From: Zestomonas carbonaria
Lineage (GTDB): Bacteria; Pseudomonadota; Gammaproteobacteria; Pseudomonadales; Pseudomonadaceae
NCBI RefSeq assembly: GCF_904061905.1
Contig: NZ_CAJFCI010000057.1
Span: forward strand, 21,439 to 85,438
Length of the DNA stretch: 64,000 bases
Direction of reading: 5' to 3'
Below the pieces are notes generated by a model. The model saw only the letters and a list, made by a program, of their open reading frames with translations, was not told the origin of the DNA and searched no databases. A program made the translations under genes and the position numbers. Positions 24,906-38,083 of this stretch are shown piece after piece. The first letter of the stretch is position 1, and the number at the start of each line of letters is the position of its first letter.

Positions 24906-25595
24906 TCAGAGCTCGGCGACTTTGATGCCGGCCGAGTAGCGTTTTTCCAGGTAGCGCAGGGCCAGCAGCGAGACGCTGGTCAGCACCAGGTACAGCGCGG
25001 CCACCGCCAGGAAGAAGGTGAACGGCTCGCGGGTCGCGTCGGCGGCGTTCTTGGCCTTGAACATCATGTCCTGCAGGCCGACCACCGAAATCAGCGCGGT
25101 GGCCTTGGTCAGCACCAGCCAGTTGTTGGTGAAGCCGGGGATCGCCAGGCGGATCATCTGCGGCACCAGCACGCGGAAGAACACCTGCAGGCCGCTCATG
25201 CCGTAGGCCATGCCCGCTTCGGCCTGCCCCTTGGGGATGGCCATGAAGGCGCCACGGAAGGTCTCCGACAGGTAGGCGCCGAAGATGAAGCCGAGGGTGA
25301 ACACGCCGGCGGCGAACGGGTGGATGTCGATGTAGTCGTCGTAGCCGACCATCGGCGCCACGCGGTTGAGGATGTCCTGGCCGCCGTAGAAGATCAGCAG
25401 GATCAGCACCAGATCGGGAATGCCGCGGATCACCGTGGCGTAGGTTTCACCGAGCAGCGACAGCCAGCGCACCGGCGACAGGCGGAAGGCCGCGCCGATC
25501 AGGCCGAGCGCGGTGGCCAGGGCCATGGAGGACAAGGCCAACTGCAGGGTGAGCCAGGCACCGTCGAGAATGGTCGAGCCGTAGCCGTGGAGCAT
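24906..25595 (-). CDS. aotQ: Arginine/ornithine ABC transporter permease AotQ
   Basis: 229-residue permease partner of AotM. The first helix TLQLALSSMALATALGLIGA and the EAA loop GQAEAGMAYGMSGLQVFFRV fit the HisQ/ArtQ group. It follows aotJ after 112 bases holding a stem-loop, a common layout in which the binding protein is made in excess. Confidence 0.94.
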   Translation of the reverse strand: MLHGYGSTILDGAWLTLQLALSSMALATALGLIGAAFRLSPVRWLSLLGETYATVIRGIPDLVLILLIFYGGQDILNRVAPMVGYDDYIDIHPFAAGVFTLGFIFGAYLSETFRGAFMAIPKGQAEAGMAYGMSGLQVFFRVLVPQMIRLAIPGFTNNWLVLTKATALISVVGLQDMMFKAKNAADATREPFTFFLAVAALYLVLTSVSLLALRYLEKRYSAGIKVAEL

Positions 25596-25638
25596 GAATC
25601 AATCCTCGAGAGAACGGTGAGGCGCCGGGCGGGATGCT

Positions 25639-25664
25639 CCCCTATCCCGCTGGCGGGAAAGGGG
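25639..25664 (-). promoter_or_regulatory. Stem-loop between aotJ and aotQ
   Basis: A 12-bp stem with one mismatch (25639-25650 with 25653-25664). There is no T-run, so it probably protects upstream aotJ mRNA rather than ending transcription. Confidence 0.55.
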
Positions 25665-25707
25665 CTGTGGGAGAGGAGCGACGAACCCGGTCCTCTCCCG
25701 AAGCGGC

Positions 25708-26484
25708 TTACTTGCCGTAGACGTCGAAGGTGAAGTACTTGTCCTGGATTTCCTTGTACTTGCCGTTTTCACGGATCGCCAGGATGGCGTTGGAGATCTT
25801 CTCCTGCAGCGCCTTGTCGCCCTTGCGCACGGCGATGCCCTGGCCTTCGCCGAAGTACTTCTCGTCGGTGAAGTCCGGGCCGACGAACTCGAAGCCCTTG
25901 CCGGCGCTGGTCTTCAGGAAGCCGTCGTCGATGTTCACCGAGTCGGCCAGGGTAGCGTCCAGGCGACCGGAAGCCAGGTCGAGGAACACTTCGTTCTGCG
26001 AGGTGTAGCGGACGATCTCGGCGCCGGCGGGAGCGAAGACGTCGGTGGCGTAGCGGTCATAGACCGAGGAACGCTGCACGCCGATCTTCTTGCCCTTCAG
26101 GTCGGCCACGTCGTTCATCACGCTGCCGGACTTCATCGCCAGCTTGGCCGGGGTGGCGTAGTACTTGCCGGTGAAGTCCACCGAGCGCTTGCGCTCCTCG
26201 GTGATCGACATGGACGACAGGATGGCGTCGAACTTGCGAACCTTCAGCGCCGGGATCAGGCCGTCGAACTCCTGCTCGATCCACACGCACTTGACCTTCA
26301 TCTCTTCGCACAGGGCGTTGCCGATGTCGTAGTCGAAACCGACGATGCTGCCGTCCGGAGCCTTGGAGGCGAAGGGCGGGTAGGCCGCCTCGATGCCGAT
26401 GCGCAGCGGCTTGGCGTCGTCTGCCATGCTGAACGCCGACAGAACGGAAAGCGCCATCGCGCCGAGAAGTGCAATCTTCTTCAT
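25708..26484 (-). CDS. aotJ: Arginine/ornithine-binding periplasmic protein AotJ
   Basis: 258-residue solute-binding protein (SBP family 3). [21 protein letters not shown] is the start of the signal peptide, followed by [20 protein letters not shown], the ligand-binding N lobe with [13 protein letters not shown]. The second lobe has [19 protein letters not shown] and ends KYFTFDVYG. The ATG at 26484 is chosen because the signal peptide starts there; the longer open frame crosses the promoter. First gene of the aot operon. Confidence 0.95.
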   Translation of the reverse strand: MKKIALLGAMALSVLSAFSMADDAKPLRIGIEAAYPPFASKAPDGSIVGFDYDIGNALCEEMKVKCVWIEQEFDGLIPALKVRKFDAILSSMSITEERKRSVDFTGKYYATPAKLAMKSGSVMNDVADLKGKKIGVQRSSVYDRYATDVFAPAGAEIVRYTSQNEVFLDLASGRLDATLADSVNIDDGFLKTSAGKGFEFVGPDFTDEKYFGEGQGIAVRKGDKALQEKISNAILAIRENGKYKEIQDKYFTFDVYGK

Positions 26485-26915
26485 CTTGTGACTCCTGGGA
26501 ATTGGTTTGCGGTTGGCAGAGCGAAAAATCGCCGGGTCCGTGCCTGGAAATTGTAGAAAGAGTCTCCGCCTTTGCAGTCCATGGAGTGGCTGCGGGCGGT
26601 TCCGGCCGAGTGAGCGGCATTCTAGCGACAGCCCCCAAGCCGTTATTTCCTCAATGCGACAACTAATTACAAAAGCACTGGAGGGTGGCGACGGACGCCT
26701 TGACAGCCCTGCGGAAAGATGCAGGAACAGGAAGAAGAGCAAACCTTTGTATCAGGCAATAATCGCACCGCATTTCACCAACCCCAGTCATTCCGGGGGT
26801 TGGCGCCTGGAATCGGAAATCGACCGGAGGGAAAAACGCCCGAGAAGGATGCGCGGCGTTTCCCCGCGCCCCACCCTGGCGCCCGATTGTTACCGGAAGA
26901 GTCGCCGGCCGGCGA
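26485..26915. other. Intergenic region between aotJ and the histidine kinase gene
   Basis: Holds the aotJ promoter and a leader of about 130 bases. Nearer the kinase gene is an 8-bp stem-loop CCAACCCC/GGGGTTGG (26778-26803), without a T-run, that may end the kinase transcript. No small gene is convincing. Confidence 0.5.
26619..26661 (-). promoter_or_regulatory. aotJ promoter: ArgR site overlapping -35 and -10 TAGAAT
   Basis: TGTCGC-N8-AA at 26661-26646 (minus strand) and a -10 TAGAAT at 26624-26619. The distance from site to -10 is the same as at aruC (27 bases between their left ends). The upstream half reads TGTAATTAGT, giving the same extended TGTAANNAGTTGTCGCAT motif. Confidence 0.75.
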
Positions 26916-28538
26916 TCACTCCTCCGATGCTTCCACAGATGGCTGCAAACGCGGCCAGACCAGGCTGAAGTGCGCGCCACCGAGGCTCTCGCTGTCGCCG
27001 ATCAGGGCCCGGCCGCCGTGCCAGTAGATGATCCGTCGCACGATGGACAGCCCCAGGCCATGCCCGCCGGAAGCACGGGTGCGGCTGTCGTCCAGGCGCA
27101 GGAAGGGCCGGAACAGCCGTTCCCGCGCGCTCACCGGCACGCCCGGCCCGTCGTCCTCGACGTCCAGCCGGCAGCGTCGCGGGCCGATCCGGTAGCTCAG
27201 CCGCACCCGCGTCTCGGCATGTCGCAAGGCGTTGGTCACCAGGTTCTGCAAGGCGCGGTGCAGGTAGCGCGGCTCGGCCTCGACCAGGGTGCTGCCGTCT
27301 TCCGCCGGCTGCCGCTGGCCGCGTTCGACACGGATATGGCCGTGCAGCGGCGCCAGCTCGGCGATCACCTGGTCGACCAGCGCATCGAGGTCGACCATCT
27401 GGAAATCCAGCGCCGGCGAGCCCTGCTCCAGGCGCGCATAGGTCAGCATCTCGTCGAGCAGCTTGTCGAGGTCCTGGATGTCGCTGTCCATGCCCTCCAT
27501 GTACTTGCGCCGCGCCGCCTCGGTCTCGGCGTCGCCGATCATCTCCAGGCCGAAGCGCAGGCGCGCCACCGGCGTGCGCAGCTCGTGGGACACCGCGCGC
27601 ACCATCTCGCGCTGGATGCCCAGGGAACTCTGCAGGTGCTCGGCCATGGCATTGAAGGCGGCGGCCAGGCGACCGACCGAGTCCGCGCCGCCAGCCGGCA
27701 CCCGCGAGTCCAGGCGACCGCTGGCGATACGCGTGGCGGTGCGCTCCAGCACCTGCAGGCGCTGCTCCAACTGGCGCACCAGCAGGTAGACGATCAAGCC
27801 GATCAGGCTCAGGCCGAGCACGCCGATCAGCACCAGCAGTTCCGGCGGATAGGGATTCATCTGGTACAGCGGGCCGATCTCCAGCACCCAGGGCGTGCCG
27901 ACCACGCCGGAAAACACGTGGATGGAATCACCGCCCTTGCCGAGGGCCATCACCGTGTCGCCCTCCTCCACCCGGCGGCGCTGGTCGTCGTCGAGCTTGG
28001 CGTCCTCCAGGCGGACCAGGTGCAGGTCGAAGCCAAAGCGCTTGTCTTCCTTCAGTTGCGCCAGGCGCGCCGGCTGCTCGGCCAGCGGGTAGCGCACCAG
28101 TTCGTCAGCCAGCAGGAACACCGTGGCCCGCGCCAGTTGCTCGCTGATCTGCTGGATCTCGCCGACCAGCACCGCTCCCTCCTTGGCGCTGACCATGCTG
28201 TAGACGCGGGCGGCATGCGGGCCGGTCAGCTTCACCACCACCTGGCCGCCGAGCAGCCGGCTGCGCGCACCGCTATCCAGCGGCTGGCTCTGCAACGGCT
28301 GGACAGCCAGCGGAATGCCCAGCAGGCGCCCCCAGATCACGGTCGAGCGGCGGCGCTCCACCGGCGTCATGTCCCGCAGGTTGTCCGCCATCAGGCTGAA
28401 GGTTCCGCGCGCCAGGCGCTCGCGGTACTGGTCGGAGCGCACCTCGTTGACCAGGTGCACGGTCAGCACGCCGAGCAGCGCCACCAGCACCAGCACGGCG
28501 AGCATGCCGCCATAGATGCGCAGGAAGATCGAATTCAT
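26916..28538 (-). CDS. Two-component sensor histidine kinase, RstB-like
   Basis: 540 residues. Membrane helices at about 10-31 and 231-253 enclose a ~200-residue periplasmic sensor domain. HAMP follows (about 255-305), then HisKA with the phospho-acceptor His318 in RAVSHELRTPVAR. The HATPase domain has NLVTNALRHAETRV, EDDGPGVP and GGHGLGLSIV. The downstream member of a two-gene unit with the response regulator, next to nrdAB as PA1158-PA1157 are in PAO1 (from memory). The signal it senses is unknown. Confidence 0.88.
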   Translation of the reverse strand: MNSIFLRIYGGMLAVLVLVALLGVLTVHLVNEVRSDQYRERLARGTFSLMADNLRDMTPVERRRSTVIWGRLLGIPLAVQPLQSQPLDSGARSRLLGGQVVVKLTGPHAARVYSMVSAKEGAVLVGEIQQISEQLARATVFLLADELVRYPLAEQPARLAQLKEDKRFGFDLHLVRLEDAKLDDDQRRRVEEGDTVMALGKGGDSIHVFSGVVGTPWVLEIGPLYQMNPYPPELLVLIGVLGLSLIGLIVYLLVRQLEQRLQVLERTATRIASGRLDSRVPAGGADSVGRLAAAFNAMAEHLQSSLGIQREMVRAVSHELRTPVARLRFGLEMIGDAETEAARRKYMEGMDSDIQDLDKLLDEMLTYARLEQGSPALDFQMVDLDALVDQVIAELAPLHGHIRVERGQRQPAEDGSTLVEAEPRYLHRALQNLVTNALRHAETRVRLSYRIGPRRCRLDVEDDGPGVPVSARERLFRPFLRLDDSRTRASGGHGLGLSIVRRIIYWHGGRALIGDSESLGGAHFSLVWPRLQPSVEASEE

Positions 28539-28617
28539 CGCCGGCCGTCCTTATATATGCAGTACACGCGTTCGCTCGCGGCCATTGGCCAGCCCGCCGA
28601 CCGCACGACGAATGCGC

Positions 28618-29334
28618 TCAAACCAGCTCTTCGGCCGCCTCGCCGACGAACAGGTAGCCCTTGCTGCGCACCGTCTTGATCAACCTCGGATGCATGGGGT
28701 CGTCGCCGATCTTCGGGCGGATGCGCGAGATGCGCACGTCGATGGAGCGGTCCTGGCCGTCGTATTCGATGCCGCGCAGGGCGTTGAAGATTTCCTCGCG
28801 GGAGAGGATGCGCCCGGCGTTGGAAGCCAGCAGCCAGAGCAGGTCGAACTCGGCGCTGGTCAGCTCGATGCCCTGCCCGCGCAGCCAGGCCTCGCGCATG
28901 GCGTTGTCGATCACCAGCGCGCCGAACTCCAGACGCCGAGGTTCGTCCCCGCCGCTGGCCGGCTCGCTGCGGCGCAGCATGGCGCGGATGCGCGCCAGCA
29001 GCACGCGCGGGCGCACCGGCTTGCACACGTAATCGTCGGCACCCATTTCCAGGCCGAGCACCTGGTCCATGTCGTCGCTGCGCGCGGTGAGCATCAGGAT
29101 CGGCCCCTTGTACTGTCCGCGCACCTTGCGGCAGATGCTCAGGCCGTCCTCGCCGGGCAGCATCAGGTCGAGGATCACCAGGTCCGGCTGCTCGCCCAGG
29201 ATGCGCCCCGCCGCCCTGGCGCCGTCAGCCTCGATGGCCACCCGCAGGCCGTTGGCCTCCAGGTATTCCTTGGTCAGTTCGGCGAGACGTTGGTCATCCT
29301 CGACGATCAGAATTTGCCAGGCTGTCTGCTCCAC
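28618..29334 (-). CDS. Response regulator, OmpR family, RstA-like
   Basis: 238 residues: a receiver domain (about 1-120) with acidic VEDD and phospho-acceptor Asp56 in LVILDLMLPGEDG, and a winged-helix output domain ending TVRSKGYLFVGE. I chose the GTG at 29334 because GGGAGG lies just before it and the receiver begins at the right place. A GTG at 29394 adds 20 residues without family support. Partner of the kinase 79 bases downstream; divergent from nrdA. Confidence 0.88.
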   Translation of the reverse strand: MEQTAWQILIVEDDQRLAELTKEYLEANGLRVAIEADGARAAGRILGEQPDLVILDLMLPGEDGLSICRKVRGQYKGPILMLTARSDDMDQVLGLEMGADDYVCKPVRPRVLLARIRAMLRRSEPASGGDEPRRLEFGALVIDNAMREAWLRGQGIELTSAEFDLLWLLASNAGRILSREEIFNALRGIEYDGQDRSIDVRISRIRPKIGDDPMHPRLIKTVRSKGYLFVGEAAEELV

Positions 29335-29409
29335 CGCTGCCTCCCATGATCCCGCAAAGCGCGGGCATTGTAGCAATGCCGGAGATGGCGTCACCTTGCC
29401 TTCATGAAA

Positions 29410-29425
29410 ACCCTACATATTGTGT
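29410..29425. promoter_or_regulatory. Single NrdR-box-like palindrome
   Basis: ACCCTACATATTGTGT matches 14 of 16 positions of the NrdR consensus. It lies about 600 bases before nrdA and has no partner one to three turns away, so its role is uncertain. It is closer to the response regulator gene. Confidence 0.35.
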
Positions 29426-29522
29426 TCGCTTCCCGGAGCGGAAGGCCCCGCCGCTTCCGGCAAAAACCTGCGCACAGCCACGACGAACGGCATTGCCCAG
29501 CAATCATGAGGGCTGACGAAAC

Positions 29523-29554
29523 TTACCCCAAAGTAACCCACAGGGTTATCCACA
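29523..29554 (+). promoter_or_regulatory. DnaA box cluster upstream of nrdA
   Basis: A perfect DnaA box TTATCCACA at 29546-29554 follows two weaker look-alikes, TAACCCACA (29534-29542) and TTACCCCAA (29523-29531), spaced 11-12 bases apart. E. coli nrdAB is also controlled by DnaA boxes. The perfect box is firm; the weak ones are guesses. Confidence 0.6.
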
Positions 29555-29591
29555 GGCCGGAGAGAAATGTCGGCTTGCCTTCGCCCATTCA

Positions 29592-29638
29592 CCGCACTAT
29601 CTTGTATCCCCATCGCGCCAGACACCTACATGTTGGGT
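29592..29638 (+). promoter_or_regulatory. Pair of NrdR-box-like sites upstream of nrdA
   Basis: Two 16-base sites, 29592-29607 and 29623-29638, match about 11 and 10 of 16 NrdR consensus positions. They start exactly 31 bases apart, the three-turn spacing usual for NrdR boxes. They would repress nrdAB when dATP is plentiful. Confidence 0.5.
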
Positions 29639-30011
29639 TTTGGCTGAAACTGAAACACAAGAAAAAGTTGCACCAACGGCAGGCGCGGAGCCCCGAAAAC
29701 GTGCAGATAAAGTTTCGACATGCCGGCCAGGCGCTACCGCGTCGGCCAATGCCCCGAGGACCGCGAGCGACGCGCCGGGGACCAGGTTCACGGTGGGCCA
29801 CCCCAGGGCGGACCACCACTAGATGTAGTGCTGGCACGAAACCAGCAGCAGTGACTTGAGAGCCAGGGAAGTGCTTGAGTCGAGGCCTTCTCCTGACTTG
29901 CCCGAGAATTCCACACGCCCGGCCACGCGCCGCGCGCATGGCGTTTTTGAACGGAAAGAAAGAGACGGCACCTCAAGTGTCCAGAATCCATTAGAGAACA
30001 CGGAGACCTCC

Positions 30012-32888
<2,877 letters not shown>

Positions 32889-32898
32889 GAGCAGCGGC

Positions 32899-33008
32899 AA
32901 GCTGCAAGCGACAGGCCGCAAGCGGTCCGCAGTTGCCTTAACGTGCTCGACGACGGTGAAGCCAGGTGCGCCCTGGCTTCGCCGGCAACACCAAACCTCT
33001 TGCAGCTT
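32899..33008. repeat. REP-like inverted repeat between nrdA and nrdB
   Basis: AAGCTGCAAG (32899-32908) is inverted at 32999-33008 (CTTGCAGCTT). Between them is a further hairpin GAAGCCAGG/CCTGGCTTC (32958-32980). Related to repeats in the aruF/aruG and gcvT/sdaA gaps. Confidence 0.6.
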
Positions 33009-33048
33009 CAAGCTTATGGCTTGTAGCTGCGACTGAAAGGAGCCCCCA

Positions 33049-34296
33049 ATGCTGAGCTGGGACGAATTCGACAAGGAAGACGGCGCCGAAGCCGCCTCCG
33101 CCAAACCCGCCGCCCCGGTGGTGAACGCCGCCATCGACAAGCTCGACGAAGAAGTCGCCGGCTCCGTGGAAGACGCCCGTGCGGTCTCCGCCGATGACTC
33201 CGACGCCGTTGCCCGCGCCAAGAAGGCGCTCGACGACCTCGACATCCAGGAAGGCCTGGACGACCTCGAAGGCGCCTCCGCGCGCGTGCAGGTCGGCGAC
33301 AAGCAGATGATCAACGCCCGTGCCGACCTCAACCAGCTCGTACCCTTCAAGTACGACTGGGCCTGGCAGAAATACCTGGACGGCTGCGCCAACCACTGGA
33401 TGCCGCAGGAAGTGAACATGAACGCCGACATTGCCCTGTGGAAGAGCAAGGACGGCCTCAGCGAAGACGAGCGCCGCATCGTCAAGCGCAACCTCGGCTT
33501 CTTCTCCACCGCCGACTCGCTGGTCGCCAACAACCTGGTGCTGGCCGTCTACCGCCTGATCACCAACCCCGAGTGCCGCCAGTACATCCTGCGCCAGGCC
33601 TTCGAAGAGGCGATCCACACCCACGCCTACCAGTACTGCATCGAGTCTCTGGGCATGGACGAAGGCGAGATCTTCAACATGTACCACGAGATCCCCTCGG
33701 TCGCTAAGAAGGCGTCCTGGGGCCTCAAGTACACCCGTTCGATCTCCGACCCGGAATTCAAGACCGGCACCCCGGAGACCGACCGCCAGTTCCTGCGCAA
33801 CCTGATCGCCTACTACTGCGTGCTCGAAGGCATCTTCTTCTACTGCGGCTTCACCCAGATCCTCTCCATGGGCCGCCGCAACAAGATGACCGGCACCGCC
33901 GAGCAGTTCCAGTACATCCTCCGCGACGAGTCCATGCACCTGAACTTCGGCATCGACATGATCAACCAGATCAAGATCGAGAACCCGCACCTGTGGGACG
34001 CCCAGATGAAGGACGAAGCGACCCAGATGATCCTCCAGGGCACCCAACTGGAAATCGAATACGCCCGCGATACCATGCCGCGCGGCGTACTGGGCATGAA
34101 CGCCGCGATGATGGAGGACTACCTCAAGTTCATCGCCAACCGCCGCCTGACCCAGATCGGCCTGAAAGAGGAATACCCGGGCACCACCAACCCGTTCCCC
34201 TGGATGAGCGAGATCATGGACCTGAAGAAGGAGAAGAACTTCTTCGAGACTCGGGTCATCGAGTATCAGACTGGTGGGGCGTTGAGCTGGGATTGA
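33049..34296 (+). CDS. nrdB: Ribonucleoside-diphosphate reductase class Ia, beta subunit
   Basis: 415-residue di-iron subunit carrying the tyrosyl radical. Iron-ligand helices are visible in [16 protein letters not shown] and [12 protein letters not shown], and the C-terminus ends GGALSWD, the peptide that binds NrdA. An acidic, low-complexity N-terminal extension of about 85 residues precedes the ferritin-like core, as in other Pseudomonas NrdB. Start at [10 protein letters not shown], with AAGGAGC before it. Downstream of nrdA by 160 bases. Confidence 0.96.
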   Translation: MLSWDEFDKEDGAEAASAKPAAPVVNAAIDKLDEEVAGSVEDARAVSADDSDAVARAKKALDDLDIQEGLDDLEGASARVQVGDKQMINARADLNQLVPFKYDWAWQKYLDGCANHWMPQEVNMNADIALWKSKDGLSEDERRIVKRNLGFFSTADSLVANNLVLAVYRLITNPECRQYILRQAFEEAIHTHAYQYCIESLGMDEGEIFNMYHEIPSVAKKASWGLKYTRSISDPEFKTGTPETDRQFLRNLIAYYCVLEGIFFYCGFTQILSMGRRNKMTGTAEQFQYILRDESMHLNFGIDMINQIKIENPHLWDAQMKDEATQMILQGTQLEIEYARDTMPRGVLGMNAAMMEDYLKFIANRRLTQIGLKEEYPGTTNPFPWMSEIMDLKKEKNFFETRVIEYQTGGALSWD

Positions 34297-34369
34297 TTCC
34301 GGGTCGAACCATTAGGAAATCAAGAAACGCTATGCCTTACAGGATGTTGGGTAGCGATAGAAAGACAAA

Positions 34370-34394
34370 AGCCCCGCCTTGTGCGGGGCTTTTT
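34370..34394 (+). terminator. Terminator of nrdAB
   Basis: AGCCCCGC (34370-34377), loop of five, GCGGGGCT (34383-34390), then TTTTT. Confidence 0.9.
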
Positions 34395-34422
34395 ATTTCC
34401 AGGAAGTAGCCTGGATATCCCC

Positions 34423-34454
34423 GGTGGAAAACGCTTCGCGGTTTTCCACCCTAC
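34423..34454 (-). repeat. GTAG-type REP, copy 1 (upstream of the RAYT gene)
   Basis: On the minus strand it reads GTAGGGTGGAAAACC, centre GCGAAGC, then GTTTTCCACC: an imperfect palindrome headed by the GTAG tetranucleotide typical of REPs bound by RAYTs. Copies 3, 4 and 5 share the same 32-base core. Confidence 0.85.
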
Positions 34455-34470
34455 GCATGGGTATCGTGAC

Positions 34471-34500
34471 GTAGGGTGGACAACGTTTTACTTGTCCACC
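34471..34500 (+). repeat. GTAG-type REP, copy 2, inverted relative to copy 1
   Basis: Plus-strand GTAGGGTGGACAACG, then a CTTGTCCACC arm. With copy 1, 16 bases away and facing it, it forms a BIME-like pair just upstream of the RAYT gene. Confidence 0.8.
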
Positions 34501-34541
34501 ATCGAACCGTCCGATCACACAACGCTCAAGGATGAGCCGCC

Positions 34542-35075
34542 ATGTCCAACTACCGCCGCGCCCGCATTCCGGGAGCGACTTACTTCTTTACCGTGAACGT
34601 GAATGACCGAACCAGCGACCTGCTGGTTCGGGAGATCGACCTGCTCCGGGCCACGGTCCGTGCCACCAAAGCTCGTCATTCCTTCCATATCGATGCCTGG
34701 GTGGTGCTGCCCGAACACATGCACTGCTTGTGGACACTCCCCGAAGGCGATTCCAACTTCGCCCTGCGCTGGAAGGTCATCAAATTCGGTTTCGCCAAGC
34801 GTCTGCCGGTAACGGAGGCGCGAACCACCCCGCAACGCCAGCGCGGCGAGCGCGGCATCTGGCAGCGGCGCTATTGGGAACACCTGATCCGCGACGATCT
34901 CGACTACCAGCGACATTTCGATTACATCCACTTCAATCCGATCAAGCATGGATATGTAGAGCGGCTGATCGACTGGCCGTATTCGAGCTTTCACCGGGCG
35001 GTGCGAATGGGGGTTTATTCGCCGGACTGGTGCGGAGGTGTGGATTTGGCGGATGAGGGTTTTGGGGAAAGATGA
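34542..35075 (+). CDS. REP-associated tyrosine transposase (RAYT)
   Basis: 177-residue single-domain Y1/HUH nuclease related to IS200/IS605 TnpA. The HUH metal motif is His59-Met60-His61 in VVLPEHMHCLW. The conserved block DYIHFNPIKHGYVERL holds Tyr128, the likely nucleophile. RAYTs nick and rejoin REP DNA next to the GTAG tetranucleotide. They are host genes that spread REPs rather than moving themselves. Here it is bracketed by REP copies 1-2 upstream and copy 3 just after its stop. ATGTCC follows AAGGATGAGCC as ribosome site. Confidence 0.9.
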   Translation: MSNYRRARIPGATYFFTVNVNDRTSDLLVREIDLLRATVRATKARHSFHIDAWVVLPEHMHCLWTLPEGDSNFALRWKVIKFGFAKRLPVTEARTTPQRQRGERGIWQRRYWEHLIRDDLDYQRHFDYIHFNPIKHGYVERLIDWPYSSFHRAVRMGVYSPDWCGGVDLADEGFGER

Positions 35076-35081
35076 AGGCAT

Positions 35082-35113
35082 GGTGGAAAACGCTTCGCGG
35101 TTTTCCACCCTAC
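35082..35113 (-). repeat. GTAG-type REP, copy 3 (just after the RAYT stop)
   Basis: Same 32-base core as copy 1, minus orientation, starting 6 bases after the RAYT stop codon. Confidence 0.85.
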
Positions 35114-35208
35114 GCCAATGAGGCGCCCGGGGCCCTGACCTCAAACCGATCGCTCCCACGCTCCGCGTGGGAACGCAGTCACGGACGCTCCCGCGTCCAC
35201 CTGGTTAG

Positions 35209-37023
<1,815 letters not shown>

Positions 37024-37090
37024 AAGCCGGATACACCCACCCGATGAGTTGCCGCAGCGCGGCGCCGAGTCGGCACTGCATCGTGGCTAT

Positions 37091-37143
37091 CGGACTGGTG
37101 TGGAGGCGCGGATTTGGCAGAAGAAGGTTTTGGGGAGAGATGA
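37091..37143 (+). pseudogene. Remnant of a RAYT gene 3' end
   Basis: In one frame this reads SDWCGGADLAEEGFGER followed by TGA, almost the C-terminus of the intact RAYT at 34542 (SPDWCGGVDLADEGFGER). It is followed by a REP at the same short distance. Upstream the similarity stops, so only the tail of a second RAYT unit is left. Confidence 0.75.
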
Positions 37144-37149
37144 AGACGC

Positions 37150-37181
37150 GGTGGAAAACGCTTCGCGGTTTTCCACCCTAC
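37150..37181 (-). repeat. GTAG-type REP, copy 4 (beside the RAYT remnant)
   Basis: Same 32-base core and orientation as copies 1 and 3. Confidence 0.85.
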
Positions 37182-37261
37182 GCACAGGTCGCGGCAACGG
37201 AACCTTTGCATCGCTCCCGGCACTAATTCCGCACCGCCCCTCCAACGCCAGGAAACCCACC

Positions 37262-37561
37262 ATGCATACCCTCACCCGCCTCGCCCTGCTGGCCACCGCC
37301 GCGCTGTCCCTGTCCGCCTGTTTCAATAACGACTCGCCCAAGGAGCAGAGCAGCCTGTGCATCTACAACACCGATCCCCAGGCGGAGCGTTGCAAGCCCG
37401 GGCAAATGGCCTGGTTCCGGCCGGAGGACGGGCAGCAGATCACCGAACAGGCGGCGCTGAGCGTGGCGGCGGCCTATTGCGACTTCAACCACCAGGTGAT
37501 GCACAACCGTGCCGGGGTGCTCTGCGTGTTCACCGACCAGCGACTCGACTCGGTCAAGTAA
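37262..37561 (+). CDS. Small lipoprotein, function unknown
   Basis: 99 residues, lipobox LSAC (Cys20), starting MHTLTRLALLATAALSLSAC. The mature part has four cysteines and a YNTDPQAERCKPGQMAWFRP motif. No homologous function is recognised. Alone between ligB and the STAS-like gene. Confidence 0.75.
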   Translation: MHTLTRLALLATAALSLSACFNNDSPKEQSSLCIYNTDPQAERCKPGQMAWFRPEDGQQITEQAALSVAAAYCDFNHQVMHNRAGVLCVFTDQRLDSVK

Positions 37562-37696
37562 CGTCACCATCGCCATGCCCGGCGGCTGGACGCTCGAGGA
37601 CGGGCCTGCCGTCGGCAATCCTTGGCTATCCTTCCTGAAAGCCGCTCTTTTCAGTATCGGAGGTTAGCGGCGCATCTTCCCCATGGAGGAGTCGCC

Positions 37697-38065
37697 ATGT
37701 TCCAGGTAACGCGCAACGGCGAGAACCGCATCGACGTGGAGTTCGCCGGCAAGCTCGATAGCACGCAGATGAAGATCGCGCTCGATGAGCTGACCCAGCA
37801 ATCCGAAGGCATCGAGCACGGCCGGATGCTTTATCGAGTGGGCGAGTTCGAGCTTCCCACCCTGGGCGCCGTGGCCGTCGAGCTATCGCGCATCCCGCAG
37901 GTGTTCCGGTTCGTGCGGCGCTTCGACCGCATGGCGGTGATCGCCGGCAAGGAATGGGTGAGGAAGGTGAGCGAGGTCGAGGGCGCGCTGATTCCGGGCT
38001 TGCAGATCAAGGCGTTCGAGCCGGGCCGGGAAGCGGAGGCCGAAGCCTGGCTGCAAAGCCCGTGA
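37697..38065 (+). CDS. SpoIIAA/STAS-like protein
   Basis: 122 residues. VEFAGKLDSTQMKIALDELTQ starts a STAS-like fold of the SpoIIAA-like group, small cytoplasmic proteins of unknown role. A GGAGGA ribosome site precedes the ATG at 37697, which I prefer to the in-frame start 75 bases upstream. No partner kinase or phosphatase gene is adjacent. Confidence 0.75.
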   Translation: MFQVTRNGENRIDVEFAGKLDSTQMKIALDELTQQSEGIEHGRMLYRVGEFELPTLGAVAVELSRIPQVFRFVRRFDRMAVIAGKEWVRKVSEVEGALIPGLQIKAFEPGREAEAEAWLQSP

Positions 38066-38083
38066 GGCCCGTGGGAAACGGCC

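Larger units (their letters stand above)
29335..30011. other. Long regulatory region between the response regulator gene and nrdA
   Basis: 677 bases without a supported gene. It holds the DnaA and NrdR-like sites. From about 29640 to 29810 it is less GC-rich in places, with no ORF I trust. The nrdA frame stays open back to 29856, but the GGAG before the ATG at 30012 marks the start. Confidence 0.55.

Noticed and set aside
29856..30011. N-terminal extension of NrdA by 52 codons
   Set aside because: No ribosome site, and not part of known NrdA proteins; GGAGACC precedes the ATG at 30012.
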